Source: JABFSM01 sp963762545 (GTDB lineage: Bacteria > Gemmatimonadota > Gemmatimonadetes > Gemmatimonadales > GWC2-71-9). Taken from it: a stretch of DNA of 64,000 nucleotides. Positions 42,424 to 51,610 of this stretch are shown in pieces. The position numbers and the translations under genes are program-made. Numbering within the stretch: position 1 is the stretch's first letter; each line of letters opens with the position of its first letter. The notes under the pieces were generated by a model. The model was not told where the DNA came from, made no database searches, and saw only the letters and a program-made list of their open reading frames with translations. The stretch spans positions 868,001 through 932,000 of the forward strand of contig CAVXLC010000002.1 of assembly GCA_963762545.1 (NCBI GenBank), in the 5' to 3' direction.

Positions 42424-44313
42424 ATGCGCCGTCCGCTCCTCGCCCTCGTTGCCCTGGGGTTCCTGATGACGCCACCCGACCTCGACGCCCAGCGCACCGC
42501 CAAGCCCCCGCTCCACGGCCGCCACTGGATGGCCATCACCGGCAAGCCGCTCGGCGCCACCGCCGGGGCGATGATCTTTGCCAGGGGCGGCAATGCGGTG
42601 GACGCCGCGTGCGCCATGCTCGCCGCGGTGACCACCATGTGGGATGTGCTTTCCTGGGGCGGTGAGACGCAGGCGCTGATCTACCACCCGGGTCTCAAGA
42701 AGGTGATCGGCATCAACGCCCTGGGGGTCGCGCCCACCGGCGCCACGGCGGCCTTCTACAAATCCAAGGGGATGCGGTATCCCCCGGAGTTCGGGCCGCT
42801 CGCGGCCGTGACGCCCGGCACTCCGGGCGGTCTGCTGACCATGCTGGCCGAGTTCGGCAGGCTGTCGCTCAAGGAGGTCTTGGCCCCCGCCATCGAAATG
42901 GCGGACGGTTATCCCATCGAGGCGCAGACCGCCAATTCGATCGAGAGCAACAAGGACCAGATCAAGCAGTGGAAGTATTCGCGGGCGGTGTTCCTGCCCC
43001 ACGCCGGCGAGACGCGCGAGGCGCCCAGCGCGGGAGAGGTCTTCCGCCAGGCCGATCTCGCGGGCACGCTCCGGAAGCTGGTCGAGGCCGAGCAGCAGGC
43101 GCTCAAGGCGGGGAAGAGCCGGAAGGAGGCGATCTACGCCGCGTATGACCGATTCTACAAGGGAGACATCGCCGCCGAGCTGGTGCGCGGCGTGCGGGAG
43201 GAGGGCGGGCTCTTCACCATGGCCGATCTGGCCAACTGGAGGGTGAAGATCGAAGAGCCGGTCTCCACCAGCTATCGCGGCATCGAGGTCTACAAGTTGC
43301 AGCCCTGGCAGCAGGGTCCGGCCATGCTCCAGGCGCTCAACCTCCTGGAGAATGCCGATCTCAAGTCCATGGGCTACAACAGCACCCGGTACCTCCACAC
43401 CCTCTACCAGGCCATGAGCCTGGCCTTCGCGGATCGCGACTTCTACTACGGAGATCCGGCGTTCTCGACCAACGTGCCGATCAAGGGCCTGCTCTCGAAG
43501 GACTACGCCCGGCAGCGCTACGCCTCGATCAACTGGGAGCGCAACGATCCGGGCATCAAGCCGGGCGATCCCTTCCCGTTCCAGGGCGGCAGCAACCCGT
43601 TTGCCGGGCTGCTGGCGCAGTGGACGGTGACCGGCGCCCCGGCCAACGCGCCGATGAGCGGCCAGCAGGACAAGCCGATTCCCCATTCGGAATCCCAGGC
43701 TCAGCTCGAGGCGTACAAGGCCACGTTCAACTCCGGGACGACGTCGATCGAGGCCGCGGACCAGGAGGGATGGGTCGTGTCGGTGACGCCGAGCGGAGGG
43801 TGGGTGCCGGCGGTCATCGCGGGGCGCACCGGCGTGGGATTGAGCCAGCGGATGCAGAGCTTCGTCACCGATTCGGCCGACGGGCCCAACAACGTGGTCG
43901 AGCCGGGCAAGCGCCCGCGGGTGACACTGACCCCGACGCTGGCGCTGAAGGAGGGCGTGCCCTATCTGGCGTTTGCGGTGCAGGGAGGAGACAGCCAGGA
44001 CCAGAACCTGCTGCAGTTCTTCCTCGACGTGGTGGAATTCGGCATGACGCCGCAGCAGGCGGTGGAGGCACCCAACATGAATTCATATCAGATGCGCTCG
44101 TCGTTCGGCGCCCACGAGTCACGGCCGGGGCGGATGCTGATCGCGACGGCGATGCCCGAGTGGGTGCGGGCGGATCTCCGGCGCATGGGGTACACGCTGG
44201 ACTTCGAGGACCGGACCTCCGGGCCGATCAACGCGATCCTGTTCGACCGGAAGCACGGCACCATGTGGGGAGGCTCCAGCAATCATGGAGAGGACTACGG
44301 CATCTCCTGGTAA
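42424..44313 (+). CDS. ggt: Gamma-glutamyltransferase / Ntn hydrolase, exported
   Basis: Cleaves gamma-glutamyl bonds (for example glutathione) in the periplasm. Signal peptide at residues 1-22 (ending DLDAQ). N-terminal GGT motif GGNAVDAACAMLAAVTT (about residue 57). The autoprocessing Thr is in FNSGTTSIEAADQEGWVVSVTPS (about 438), where the second Thr matches the usual D-T-T-H. The C-terminal subunit has a Gly-rich AVQGGDSQDQNLLQF. 629 residues, full length. Strong ribosome site GGGAGG. Confidence 0.9.
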   Translation: MRRPLLALVALGFLMTPPDLDAQRTAKPPLHGRHWMAITGKPLGATAGAMIFARGGNAVDAACAMLAAVTTMWDVLSWGGETQALIYHPGLKKVIGINALGVAPTGATAAFYKSKGMRYPPEFGPLAAVTPGTPGGLLTMLAEFGRLSLKEVLAPAIEMADGYPIEAQTANSIESNKDQIKQWKYSRAVFLPHAGETREAPSAGEVFRQADLAGTLRKLVEAEQQALKAGKSRKEAIYAAYDRFYKGDIAAELVRGVREEGGLFTMADLANWRVKIEEPVSTSYRGIEVYKLQPWQQGPAMLQALNLLENADLKSMGYNSTRYLHTLYQAMSLAFADRDFYYGDPAFSTNVPIKGLLSKDYARQRYASINWERNDPGIKPGDPFPFQGGSNPFAGLLAQWTVTGAPANAPMSGQQDKPIPHSESQAQLEAYKATFNSGTTSIEAADQEGWVVSVTPSGGWVPAVIAGRTGVGLSQRMQSFVTDSADGPNNVVEPGKRPRVTLTPTLALKEGVPYLAFAVQGGDSQDQNLLQFFLDVVEFGMTPQQAVEAPNMNSYQMRSSFGAHESRPGRMLIATAMPEWVRADLRRMGYTLDFEDRTSGPINAILFDRKHGTMWGGSSNHGEDYGISW

Positions 44314-44317
44314 CAGA

Positions 44318-46162
44318 ATGACCGCCGCCGGGGGCCGGCTCCCGCTCTTGGTCCGCCTGCGCGCCGCCGGCACGGTGGCCGCGGCATCGCTCCGGCTCTA
44401 CTGGGCCGGAGCACTGGTGGTCGTGGCGCTCGGATTTCTCGGACTCTCGGTACAGACCCCCATCCGGTCGCTGGGGAAACCCTCGCAGCAAGCCGAGCCC
44501 CTGCTCAGGCTGGCGGAAATTCCCGCGGCCGATGCCGGGATCACGGTCACGGCCGCATCGCAGGAGCCCGCCTCGGTGCAGGCGGCCGCGGTGCGGCAGC
44601 TCTACCAGCTGCTGGCGATCCTGGGCTGGGGTGCGCTGCTCATCGCCGGGATCACGATGCTGACCCGGTTTGCGGCGCAGGCGGAAGGACGGGGGCCGGA
44701 GATGGGCGTCCGGCGGGCCGCGGGTGCGTCGCGGCGCGACCTGCTGCTGTCGCTGCTGGGGGAGGGAGGCGTTCTCCTCTTCGCCGTTCTGGCGCTCGGC
44801 CTCCCCGCCTCGGCGCTCATCGTGAGGCTCTCGGTGGCCGCCTGGCCCGGTGTGGTGCCCGGCGCCGGACTGCTGCCGCGGGCCGCGGCGTTGCTGCTCG
44901 GATCGGTGATCGCCTTCGGCGCACTGGCCCCGCTCCGATACGGCGGCATGCGCTTCATGCGAGGCGGCACGGACGGCCGGGTGATGCTGGCCGTGCCGGC
45001 GTTCCAGCTCGCGATGAGCCTTGCCATCCTGATGGGAAGCGCGGCGCTGCTGCGGCGCGCGCCCCCGTCATCCGCGGCGCCGGCCGCCGGCCCCGACGGG
45101 CCCGCGATCCTGCTTTCGCTCGAGACCACCGGGGCTTCGCCGGAGCGCCGATCCCGCAGCATCGCCGCGCTGCTCGACGGTGTGGGCCGGATTCCCGGTG
45201 TTGCCGGGGCCAGCCTGACCAGCCCGGGCACGCTGCTCGGACTCGGCCGGGTGGACAACCTCACCACCGACTGCGGTGCCTGCATGCGGGGTGGCATCTA
45301 CCAGCGATTCGACCTGCACACCGCCGCGCACTATCTCGTGAGCCCCGACACATTCGCGCAGCAGGGCATTCGTCTGATCAGCGGACGCGGGTTCACCACC
45401 GCCGACCGCTGGGAGGGCCGGCGGGTGGCGGTGGTGAGCCGGCACCTCGCGGTATCCGGCTTCGAGGCGGCCGGTGCGGTGGGGCGAGATGTCTACCTGG
45501 GGGACGATTGGCCCGAGCGCCCCTACCAGGTGATCGGCGTGGTGGAAGACACCCGGCCCGCCGGCGTGGGCGGGGCGCTGGAGCCCCTCGACACCATCTA
45601 TCTCAGCGTCCTCCAGCACCCGCCCAAACGCGCCGAGCTGCTGGTGCGAGCCGGCCAGGCGGGACTCAGCGACTCGAGCCTCGCGGCGCTGGTCCCAGGC
45701 CGGGTCGGCCCGGAGTGGACCGCCCGACCCCTGGGCTCTCCCACCGAGGCGCTCTCCGGCGCGGTCCGTCCGGTGCGGTGGTTCGGGGCCTGGTTCACGA
45801 TGGTGGGGCTGGTGGTGCTGGTCGCGGCGCTGGCCGGCACGTTCGGCACCATGCAGATGTGGGTCGCATCCTGCGCCGCCGAGGTGGCCGCGCGCCGCGC
45901 GGTGGGCGCCACGCGAATCCGGATCGTCGGCTGGGTGCTCTCCCACACCGCGGGCACCGGCATCAAGGGCGTTCTGGTGGGGATGTTTGTGTACCTCTCG
46001 GTCCTTCGGGTATCGCTCACCAGCCTGGTGGGGCCGGTCCCGGCCTGGGATCCGGCGCTCTTCGGGGCGCTGGCAGGCCTCTTGCTTGGCGCCGCGGTGA
46101 TGGGCGCGGTGATTCCCACGCTGGGGCTGTTGCGGAAGCCGATCGCGAGTCTGTTCACCTGA
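44318..46162 (+). CDS. ABC transporter permease, MacB/FtsX (ADOP-like) family
   Basis: 614 residues with N-terminal, central and C-terminal membrane helices. Two FtsX-like cores are recognisable, one near RRAAGASRRDLLLSLLGEGG (about 130) and one near ARRAVGATRIRIVGWVLSH (about 525), separated by a MacB-type periplasmic domain (about 260-470: YLVSPDTFAQQGIRLISGRGFTT). No ATPase gene is adjacent. Starts at ATG 44318, 4 bases after the ggt stop. Exported substrate unknown. Confidence 0.82.
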   Translation: MTAAGGRLPLLVRLRAAGTVAAASLRLYWAGALVVVALGFLGLSVQTPIRSLGKPSQQAEPLLRLAEIPAADAGITVTAASQEPASVQAAAVRQLYQLLAILGWGALLIAGITMLTRFAAQAEGRGPEMGVRRAAGASRRDLLLSLLGEGGVLLFAVLALGLPASALIVRLSVAAWPGVVPGAGLLPRAAALLLGSVIAFGALAPLRYGGMRFMRGGTDGRVMLAVPAFQLAMSLAILMGSAALLRRAPPSSAAPAAGPDGPAILLSLETTGASPERRSRSIAALLDGVGRIPGVAGASLTSPGTLLGLGRVDNLTTDCGACMRGGIYQRFDLHTAAHYLVSPDTFAQQGIRLISGRGFTTADRWEGRRVAVVSRHLAVSGFEAAGAVGRDVYLGDDWPERPYQVIGVVEDTRPAGVGGALEPLDTIYLSVLQHPPKRAELLVRAGQAGLSDSSLAALVPGRVGPEWTARPLGSPTEALSGAVRPVRWFGAWFTMVGLVVLVAALAGTFGTMQMWVASCAAEVAARRAVGATRIRIVGWVLSHTAGTGIKGVLVGMFVYLSVLRVSLTSLVGPVPAWDPALFGALAGLLLGAAVMGAVIPTLGLLRKPIASLFT

Positions 46163-46175
46163 ACCGGAAAGCCGA

Positions 46176-46541
46176 ATGACAGCCGAAGAGCTCGAAATGG
46201 CGGCGGCGTTTCTCGAGGACTATGCTCTCCGGCCGCCGCGGGCGGAGCCCCATCACCCCGCGGTGGACTCGCCGCGCTGGCGGGAGATTCAGCACCGCCT
46301 GCGGGATCTGGCCGCCCGAATCCGGCGAGCGGGGAGGAACGACCCGGGCGTGGAATTCCTCGATACCGACGCCCAGTTTCTCGAGACCCAGTCGGCCCGC
46401 CTCTTCCGCATGCATCACTGGATTCTGCGGGGTCCGCCCAGGCCGGAGTCCCGGATGATGGCGGAGTCGGCCAAGGCCACGGCGGAACGATTGCCGCGCA
46501 TCGCGGCGATGATCCGGTCGCGGCGGCCGCGCCGGGCCTAG
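46176..46541 (+). CDS. Small helical protein of unknown function
   Basis: Not recognised. 121 residues, very Arg/Ala-rich (LAARIRRAGRNDPGVEFLD), no signal peptide or membrane segment. The ATG follows the permease gene by 13 bases. It converges with the Rieske-type gene on the other strand. Confidence 0.55.
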   Translation: MTAEELEMAAAFLEDYALRPPRAEPHHPAVDSPRWREIQHRLRDLAARIRRAGRNDPGVEFLDTDAQFLETQSARLFRMHHWILRGPPRPESRMMAESAKATAERLPRIAAMIRSRRPRRA

Positions 46542-46547
46542 CGGGGA

Positions 46548-47078
46548 CTACAGCGTCACGAACGCGTCATTCCATTCCGCCAGGTTCTGGTCCTGCCGAT
46601 AGAACTTGGCGACGTCCACCACGATGTTCCCGCCTTCATGTCGCAGGCCGAACCGGTCCATGCCCCGGGTGGCCCGGCCCGAGATGAACGTGCCGTCGGG
46701 CCGGTAGCGCGAGTGGTGCTTGGGGCACTGGAACTGGGTGTCCTCCGGCTGCCATTTGAGCGCCGTGTTCTGGTGAGGGCAGGAGAGATTGAAGGCGTAC
46801 ACCTTCTGCTGAAACCGCACCAGAATGATCTGCGCGTCGTGGTCGATGCTGGCGCCGTCCGCGGCGGGGACCGGATAGGTGTGCTCTTCTCCGGTCCGAG
46901 CGAGCGCCCGCACCAGGGTGATCCTCCGGCTTTCCGCCAGCGCCGGGGACGCACCCAGCGCGGCCAGGATGCCGGCCAGGATCAGGGTACCGTCCCGCAG
47001 GAAGGAGCGCCGTTGGATGAGCGGGCAGTCGTGGCAGGTGCCGGGTGCGGCCGGATCGGGCTGGGTAGGACGGCTCAT
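46548..47078 (-). CDS. Tat-type exported Rieske [2Fe-2S] protein
   Basis: 176 residues. An N-terminal RRSFLRDG with a hydrophobic stretch (about 25-50, ending PALAES) looks like a Tat signal. The cluster motif is C-P-H-Q then 16 residues to C-P-K-H-H (about residues 100-123), giving the C-x-H and C-x-x-H ligand pairs. The second disulfide Cys seen in bc-type Rieske proteins is missing. A CHDC lies near the N-terminus. It is the last gene of a minus-strand trio with two membrane proteins, suggesting a small membrane redox complex of unknown role. Confidence 0.75.
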   Translation of the reverse strand: MSRPTQPDPAAPGTCHDCPLIQRRSFLRDGTLILAGILAALGASPALAESRRITLVRALARTGEEHTYPVPAADGASIDHDAQIILVRFQQKVYAFNLSCPHQNTALKWQPEDTQFQCPKHHSRYRPDGTFISGRATRGMDRFGLRHEGGNIVVDVAKFYRQDQNLAEWNDAFVTL

Positions 47079-47080
47079 GG

Positions 47081-47566
47081 TCACGCGATGGTGGAGAGGA
47101 AGGCGCCGGCCATCAGGACGAGGAACCACAACGCCATGCTGGCGCCGGATGTCCGGTGCAAGGCGCGCCACCCGGTGCCGCCCTTCCGGAGCGCCACTTC
47201 GGCGCGCATCCGCAGGTATCCGTTGGAGAGCAGCAGCGCCAGCAGGCCCATTTTGGTCCAGTAGAGCGGCGACGTGATGTAGGTGTGCAGGTCGGCGAAC
47301 AGCATCAGCACGCCGCTGGCAACCGTGAGCGTGAGGCCGAGAATCACCCAGCGATGGACGGCGTAGAGCCGCGCCAGCTCGCGCTGGACGTCGGGCCAAT
47401 CCGGCCCCAGCTGGAACGAGGTCCGGTCGGAGGCCACCGACAGGCCGCCGCCGAGCAGGATGCCGGCCAGATGCACGTAGGTCACCGCGGCGCTCACCAG
47501 CTTCCGGTCGCCGTAGAAGTGCGCCCAGCGCTCGACCAGCGCGGGAACTCCCCCGAGGACCGTCAT
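47081..47566 (-). CDS. Small membrane protein, four helices, partner of the Rieske-type protein
   Basis: 161 residues with about four hydrophobic segments. Histidines in YVHLAGILLGGG, YAVHRWVILGL, DLHTYI and ALHRTSGASM could be haem ligands if it is a b-type cytochrome, but this is inference. The ATG overlaps the stop of the upstream gene by 4 bases, and the stop is 2 bases before the Rieske-type start, so the three genes are one operon. Confidence 0.7.
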   Translation of the reverse strand: MTVLGGVPALVERWAHFYGDRKLVSAAVTYVHLAGILLGGGLSVASDRTSFQLGPDWPDVQRELARLYAVHRWVILGLTLTVASGVLMLFADLHTYITSPLYWTKMGLLALLLSNGYLRMRAEVALRKGGTGWRALHRTSGASMALWFLVLMAGAFLSTIA

Positions 47567-48246
47567 TTCCAGATCAGCATCATGAGGTAGCCCACGGTCG
47601 CCGTGCTGAACGAGGCGATGGCGAGTGTGCGGTGGTGGCTCGCGTTGCCCTCCAGGGTCCCGTTGAAGCGCTCCCGGCCGCCCGGCGCGCTCGCGGCGGT
47701 CCACAGGAGCCCGGCATCCGAGGCGAGCATCAGGGCCGCGTGGATGTAGCGCCGGGCCCGGCCGGGCGCCTCCTTGCGCTCCTCCCAGAGGTTCCACACG
47801 CCGGTCACCGTATTGACCGCGAACAGGGCGCCGATGCCGAAGGCGAGGATGCTGTGCACGGAGCGGGTGCTGCCGCTGCGGAACGTCGAGGTGTCAGTGA
47901 AGAGCTTCTGCCCCACGTAGTACTCCGCGGCGAACAGCGGAAGCGTGGCATAGCTGGCATAGCGGTGGATGGCGAGCCGGGTGTAGTACGCGCTGCTGTA
48001 CTCACGCGCCTTCGGTCGCTGGCCCTGCGCGCTGTCGGCGACCGGGAAACCGAAGGCGCTTGCCGGGAGCCGGAGCGGCACCTCGCCGCGCGGCGACGGA
48101 CCGAGGCGGGCGTTCCACCCCCAGGCCGGGGCTCCTCCGAGGCTGGCGTACTCGGCCACGCGGGTGATCGAAGTATCCGGCGTCACCGGCGCGGCTGGCT
48201 GCTGGAACAGACCACTGGCGGCGATCAAGAGGAGACTGGATTGCAT
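47563..48246 (-). CDS. Membrane protein with signal peptide, unknown function (first gene of the Rieske-type trio)
   Basis: 227 residues. Signal peptide (QSSLLLIAASGLFQQ), a beta-like stretch, then about four C-terminal helices including RLAIHRYASYATLPLFAAEYY, LAFGIGALFAVNTVTGVWNLWEE and a final IASFSTATVGYLMMLIW. Histidines in HRYAS, SVHSIL, YIHAAL and NASHHRTLA fall at helix ends, which may be haem ligands. It has a GAGG ribosome site upstream of ATG 48246. Confidence 0.66.
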   Translation of the reverse strand: MQSSLLLIAASGLFQQPAAPVTPDTSITRVAEYASLGGAPAWGWNARLGPSPRGEVPLRLPASAFGFPVADSAQGQRPKAREYSSAYYTRLAIHRYASYATLPLFAAEYYVGQKLFTDTSTFRSGSTRSVHSILAFGIGALFAVNTVTGVWNLWEERKEAPGRARRYIHAALMLASDAGLLWTAASAPGGRERFNGTLEGNASHHRTLAIASFSTATVGYLMMLIWK

Positions 48247-48576
48247 CGGCGACTCGCATCCTCGCAAAGAGTCAGAAAGCTCGGACGATTCCATTCCCGG
48301 CGCTGGACCCGAAGGCGGGGACGACATCCGGCGCTCCGGGCAGCACATCGCGAACGTCAAGGCTGTTCGGTTGGAGCAATGCTAGCCAGGGGAGATGACA
48401 CGTTGGTGACAGGGCGGGAGGACGCGACGACCCAACCATCCCAGCTTGCGCCGCGCAATCCGAATCCTCCAGTCGGGAATGATGCGGATCGGCCGCTCCG
48501 ATCGCCGTCCGGGAGCCAGCGTCCCGGACGGGCCCCGAAATGGAGCGTCCACCGCGAGCGCCTGAGAGATGCCGGT
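48247..48576 (-). other. 330-base gap with no supported gene
   Basis: No frame with a plausible start, ribosome site and codon use was seen on either strand. It must hold the promoter of the Rieske-type trio (leftward) and the end of the SnoaL-like lipoprotein transcript. No clear hairpin or repeat was spotted. Confidence 0.4.
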
Positions 48577-49065
48577 CTACATTCCCGGTACCGGCAGATC
48601 CGAATTGAAGACGTCCACCGCCACCTTCCACGACCCATCCGCCTGCTTGCGCCAGATCGTGGCGTACTTGCCATGGTCCACGACCGGGGTGCCCTTGGGG
48701 TCGTTGAAGTGGAGCTCGTACGATCCGCGCGAATAGGCCAGGTCGCCGGACCGGGCGGCCTCCACGTCGACCGGCGACCACTGGAGCGTCATCGCCGGCA
48801 TGGCATAGAAGCCCGCGAAGAGGGCGCGAATCGCCTCTGGTCCCGTGGCGATCGGCGCATTGGGCGCGAGGACCGAGCCGTTGGCCTCCACGGCCGCGAC
48901 GGCCGCGGTGGTATCGTGGGCGGAAAACGCCTTGGCCCATGCCTGATCCGCGGCGCGCACGGCCTCGACCGCGGCGGCGCTCTGATCGGCGGGGGCGGAC
49001 GGCTGGCAGCCGCCGAGAAGGACGACGCTACCAACGAAGATCGCAGAACGGCCTGCAGCGAGCAT
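48577..49065 (-). CDS. SnoaL/DUF4440-like lipoprotein
   Basis: 162 residues. Lipobox VVLLGGC about 18 residues in, followed by a SnoaL-like fold: EAVRAADQAWAKAFSAHDTTAAVAAVEANGSVLAPNAP, then ATGPEAIRALFAGF and YATIWRKQADGSWKVAVDVF. The family (NTF2-like, EcaC/SgcJ type) has varied roles; the exported form here is probably a ligand-binding protein. The start ATG 49065 has GGAGG upstream. Confidence 0.8.
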   Translation of the reverse strand: MLAAGRSAIFVGSVVLLGGCQPSAPADQSAAAVEAVRAADQAWAKAFSAHDTTAAVAAVEANGSVLAPNAPIATGPEAIRALFAGFYAMPAMTLQWSPVDVEAARSGDLAYSRGSYELHFNDPKGTPVVDHGKYATIWRKQADGSWKVAVDVFNSDLPVPGM

Positions 49066-49109
49066 GGGACCTCCGACGTTGCGTTGGGTGTGGGTGGGTG
49101 CGCCCCGAT

Positions 49110-49118
49110 AGAATATCA
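49110..49118 (-). promoter_or_regulatory. Extended -10 element for the SnoaL-like lipoprotein
   Basis: On the minus strand TG-A-TATTCT lies about 45 bases before the ATG at 49065. It overlaps the stop of the upstream gene. Unlike the leaderless promoters, a leader with a ribosome site follows. Confidence 0.45.
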
Positions 49119-49754
49119 CCGAAATGCGGCGCCCGCCCGTTCAACCGGGGCCAGGCGATCCAGGAGCTCCAGAACCCGCTTGGCCTTCCGGGCGCGGAGC
49201 GCCTTCCAATCGGCGGTCTGCCGGCCATCGGCCCGGTCCGAGAGGAAGGCCCATTCAGGGTTCGGGCGGATGTGACCGGCGCTGGCCTCGAGCCAGGCCG
49301 CCGCAAACTCCCGGTGGGTCGGGGCCACCCCCGTGCTCCAGAACTCTCGGGCCAGGATCCGCGCGACGGCGCCGTTCCTGAAGCGTCCGCCGGTCAGGCG
49401 TTGGAGCAGGCCGACCATCGCACCGCCCGCCTTGTGGTACTGTCCATAGAACATCCGATCGCTCGGCCGGAGCCTGGCGGGCGGCCGACCGTGGCGGACG
49501 ACGCGGGCCGGGAAACAGGTCGGCTCACCAACCTCCCCGGTGTTCAGGTAGTGGCGCACTCGCTCGAGGATTACGCCTTTCCGATCGTACGGTCCGGTCC
49601 GGCGGCGTTCCCCGTGCGGCGTCTCGATCCGGATGGCGTATGGGATGGACCGGGTCCGGCACCAGGACTTGAGCTCGCCCAGGTTGAGGTAATTGAGGTC
49701 GCTCAGCCACTCGCGCCGCTGTCGGGCGGTCAGGTCGGCGATCGGCGAGGGCAC
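49116..49754 (-). CDS. Conserved-looking soluble protein of unknown function
   Basis: Function not recognised. 212 residues, basic, no signal. The N-terminal segment (LNYLNLGELKSWCRTRSIPY, then TGPYDRKGVILERVRHYL) resembles an SAP-like helical DNA-binding element, and the middle has DRMFYGQYHKAGGAM and FWSTGVAPTHREFAAAW. I recall similar unannotated proteins in other bacteria but no characterised one. GTG start. Confidence 0.65.
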   Translation of the reverse strand: MPSPIADLTARQRREWLSDLNYLNLGELKSWCRTRSIPYAIRIETPHGERRRTGPYDRKGVILERVRHYLNTGEVGEPTCFPARVVRHGRPPARLRPSDRMFYGQYHKAGGAMVGLLQRLTGGRFRNGAVARILAREFWSTGVAPTHREFAAAWLEASAGHIRPNPEWAFLSDRADGRQTADWKALRARKAKRVLELLDRLAPVERAGAAFR

Positions 49755-49776
49755 GGCGCGACGGTGGCAGCGCAGG

Positions 49777-50241
49777 TCAGCGCAGGTCCGGCTTGAGCGA
49801 TGCGACGATCGGGATGGCGACGAAGGGAATGTGTCCGATGAGCTGGACCCACCAGCGAATGGTGATCGTCGGCGGGCGGTGCAGCAGCAGCGGAATGACC
49901 GCCAGGGACATCACCAGCCAGATGAACGGACCGTACAGCGCGGCTACCTTGACCGTTCCCATCGGCGAGGCCAGGAGCCTGGGGATCCCCGGCAGCCGCG
50001 TGACGACGAGAAGGAACACCGCGGACCAGCCGAAGGCCACGCCGAAGTGCATGAGCACGCCGATCAGCACCGGAGAGCTGCCGCCGGTCACCGCCTCGGG
50101 GCCGAGCAGCGTACTGGCCACGCGGCGAAACACGCTCGCCGCGGTGGAGTGATAGAAGCCGACACTCAGAACGCTGGAGAAGAGTCCATCCACGACGCCG
50201 GTCAGGAGGCCGGCGCGCACCAGGCGGGAGAGGGAATGCAA
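49777..50241 (-). CDS. Four-helix membrane protein of unknown function
   Basis: 154 residues with about four hydrophobic helices (VDGLFSSVLSVGFYHS, GVLMHFGVAFGWSAVFLLVV, VAALYGPFIWLVMSLAVIPLLL, WWVQLIGHIPFVAIPIVAS). The start is taken as TTG 50241, which has GGAGG 5 bases upstream. A longer frame starting at 50304 lacks a ribosome site. Function unknown. Confidence 0.6.
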   Translation of the reverse strand: MHSLSRLVRAGLLTGVVDGLFSSVLSVGFYHSTAASVFRRVASTLLGPEAVTGGSSPVLIGVLMHFGVAFGWSAVFLLVVTRLPGIPRLLASPMGTVKVAALYGPFIWLVMSLAVIPLLLHRPPTITIRWWVQLIGHIPFVAIPIVASLKPDLR

Positions 50242-50340
50242 TCCATCCTCCGGGCAGGCATGAGGTGAGGTTCCAAGCTTAGCGCGGAACCCGTCCCGCA
50301 CCAACCCGGGCGCCGGCTGAGGTGCTTCGGCGGGCCCGCC

Positions 50341-51474
50341 TCACACCCCGCACCACCGCCGGGCGATCGTTCCGTAGAGCTCCACCGCAGCCTCCAGCCG
50401 GTCCACGCGAATGTACTCGTCGGTCTGGTGGGCGAGCTCCAGTTCGCCGGGGCCCAGGATGAGGGTCGGTGCGCCCCCGAACGCGGGGGTGAGTTCGGAG
50501 GCATCGGTGAAGTAGGGGGCGGCGCGCACCACCGGCCGGCTTCCGACCGCGGGCGTGGCCAGGTCGAACACCTCCTGCACCCACGGGTGCGCGGGGTCGG
50601 TCCAGACGCCTTCGACGTCCACGAGCCGCATGAGGGCGATGTCCTGGCCGAGGTAGTGGGCGAGCCGCTCGACCACCGCGCGATGCGCCTGGCCGGGGAT
50701 ACTCCGGATGTCGATGGTAAACCGGGAGCGGTCGGGCACCGAGTTGATGTTCATTCCGCCGGTGATTGTGCCGACGTTGAGCGTCGGAGCGCCCAGGACC
50801 GGATGGGGCGAAGTGTCAAAGGCAAACTGCTCCAGCCGGGTGACCGCGCGGGCCGCCTTGTAGATGGCGTTGACGCCGCGCTCCGGCATCGAGCCATGCG
50901 CGGTCACCCCGCGTGACTCGGCCGTGAGCCAGAGGGCGCCCTTGTGTCCGACCAGCGGATAATTCCCGGTCGGCTCGGCGATCACCACGGCCCCGGCTTC
51001 CCCGAGCGCGCCGGGAACCCGGGCCAGGTAGCGCGCGCCTTCGCAGCCGTTCTCTTCCCCCGCCGAAATCACCAGGACGAGTCCGGGCGTGGACGCCAGC
51101 CGATCGGCCAGACGGCACGCCGCGATCACGAAGGCCGCCACGCCGCCCTTCATGTCGCTGGACCCCCGTCCGTACAGCCGGCCGCCATCCACTTCGGCGC
51201 CGAACGGGTCGCGGGTCCAGGGCGTCGCGCCGAGCGGCACCACGTCGATGTGACCGGAGAAGCAGAGCGCGGGACGGGTGGGCGAGCCACCGATGCGGGC
51301 CACCAGGCCGGTGCGGCCCGGGGCGAACTCGAAGGACTTCACCATAAAGCCGGCGCCCTCGAGCAGTCCGCCCAGCCGTTCCGCGCAACCGCGCTCGTTG
51401 CCCGGCGGATTGACGGTGTCGAAACGCACCAGCTCGCGGGTGAGGTCGAGGGCGGTGCCAGGGATGCCAGTCAT
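50341..51474 (-). CDS. M20-family metallopeptidase (ArgE/DapE-like deacylase)
   Basis: 377 residues. Zinc ligands: SGHIDVVPLG (His, Asp), GRGSSDMKGG (Asp), SAGEENGCEG (catalytic E-E), and the C-terminal His in LELAHQTDEYI. Dimerisation-domain His in TAHGSMP. Probably removes an acyl group from an amino acid (acetylornithine or succinyl-DAP type), but the substrate is not determined. ATG 51474 has GGGAGA upstream. It diverges from the cytochrome bc genes. Confidence 0.88.
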   Translation of the reverse strand: MTGIPGTALDLTRELVRFDTVNPPGNERGCAERLGGLLEGAGFMVKSFEFAPGRTGLVARIGGSPTRPALCFSGHIDVVPLGATPWTRDPFGAEVDGGRLYGRGSSDMKGGVAAFVIAACRLADRLASTPGLVLVISAGEENGCEGARYLARVPGALGEAGAVVIAEPTGNYPLVGHKGALWLTAESRGVTAHGSMPERGVNAIYKAARAVTRLEQFAFDTSPHPVLGAPTLNVGTITGGMNINSVPDRSRFTIDIRSIPGQAHRAVVERLAHYLGQDIALMRLVDVEGVWTDPAHPWVQEVFDLATPAVGSRPVVRAAPYFTDASELTPAFGGAPTLILGPGELELAHQTDEYIRVDRLEAAVELYGTIARRWCGV

Positions 51475-51490
51475 GGAGGTCTCCCGGGCG

Positions 51491-51496
51491 AGTATA
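51491..51496 (-). promoter_or_regulatory. -10 element TATACT of the M20 peptidase gene
   Basis: TATACT on the minus strand (5 of 6 consensus) lies 16 bases before the ATG at 51474, leaving a leader of about 10 bases with a ribosome site. No good -35 was found. Confidence 0.45.
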
Positions 51497-51610
51497 CCGC
51501 CCCGGCCGGGGTTCCGGAAGAAACTTTCATCAAGACTTGCTGCTGGCTTCACGATACTCGTGTTACTTGGACTCGTGGACCAGACGTCGCTCTGGTTACC
51601 CGGAGAAGCC

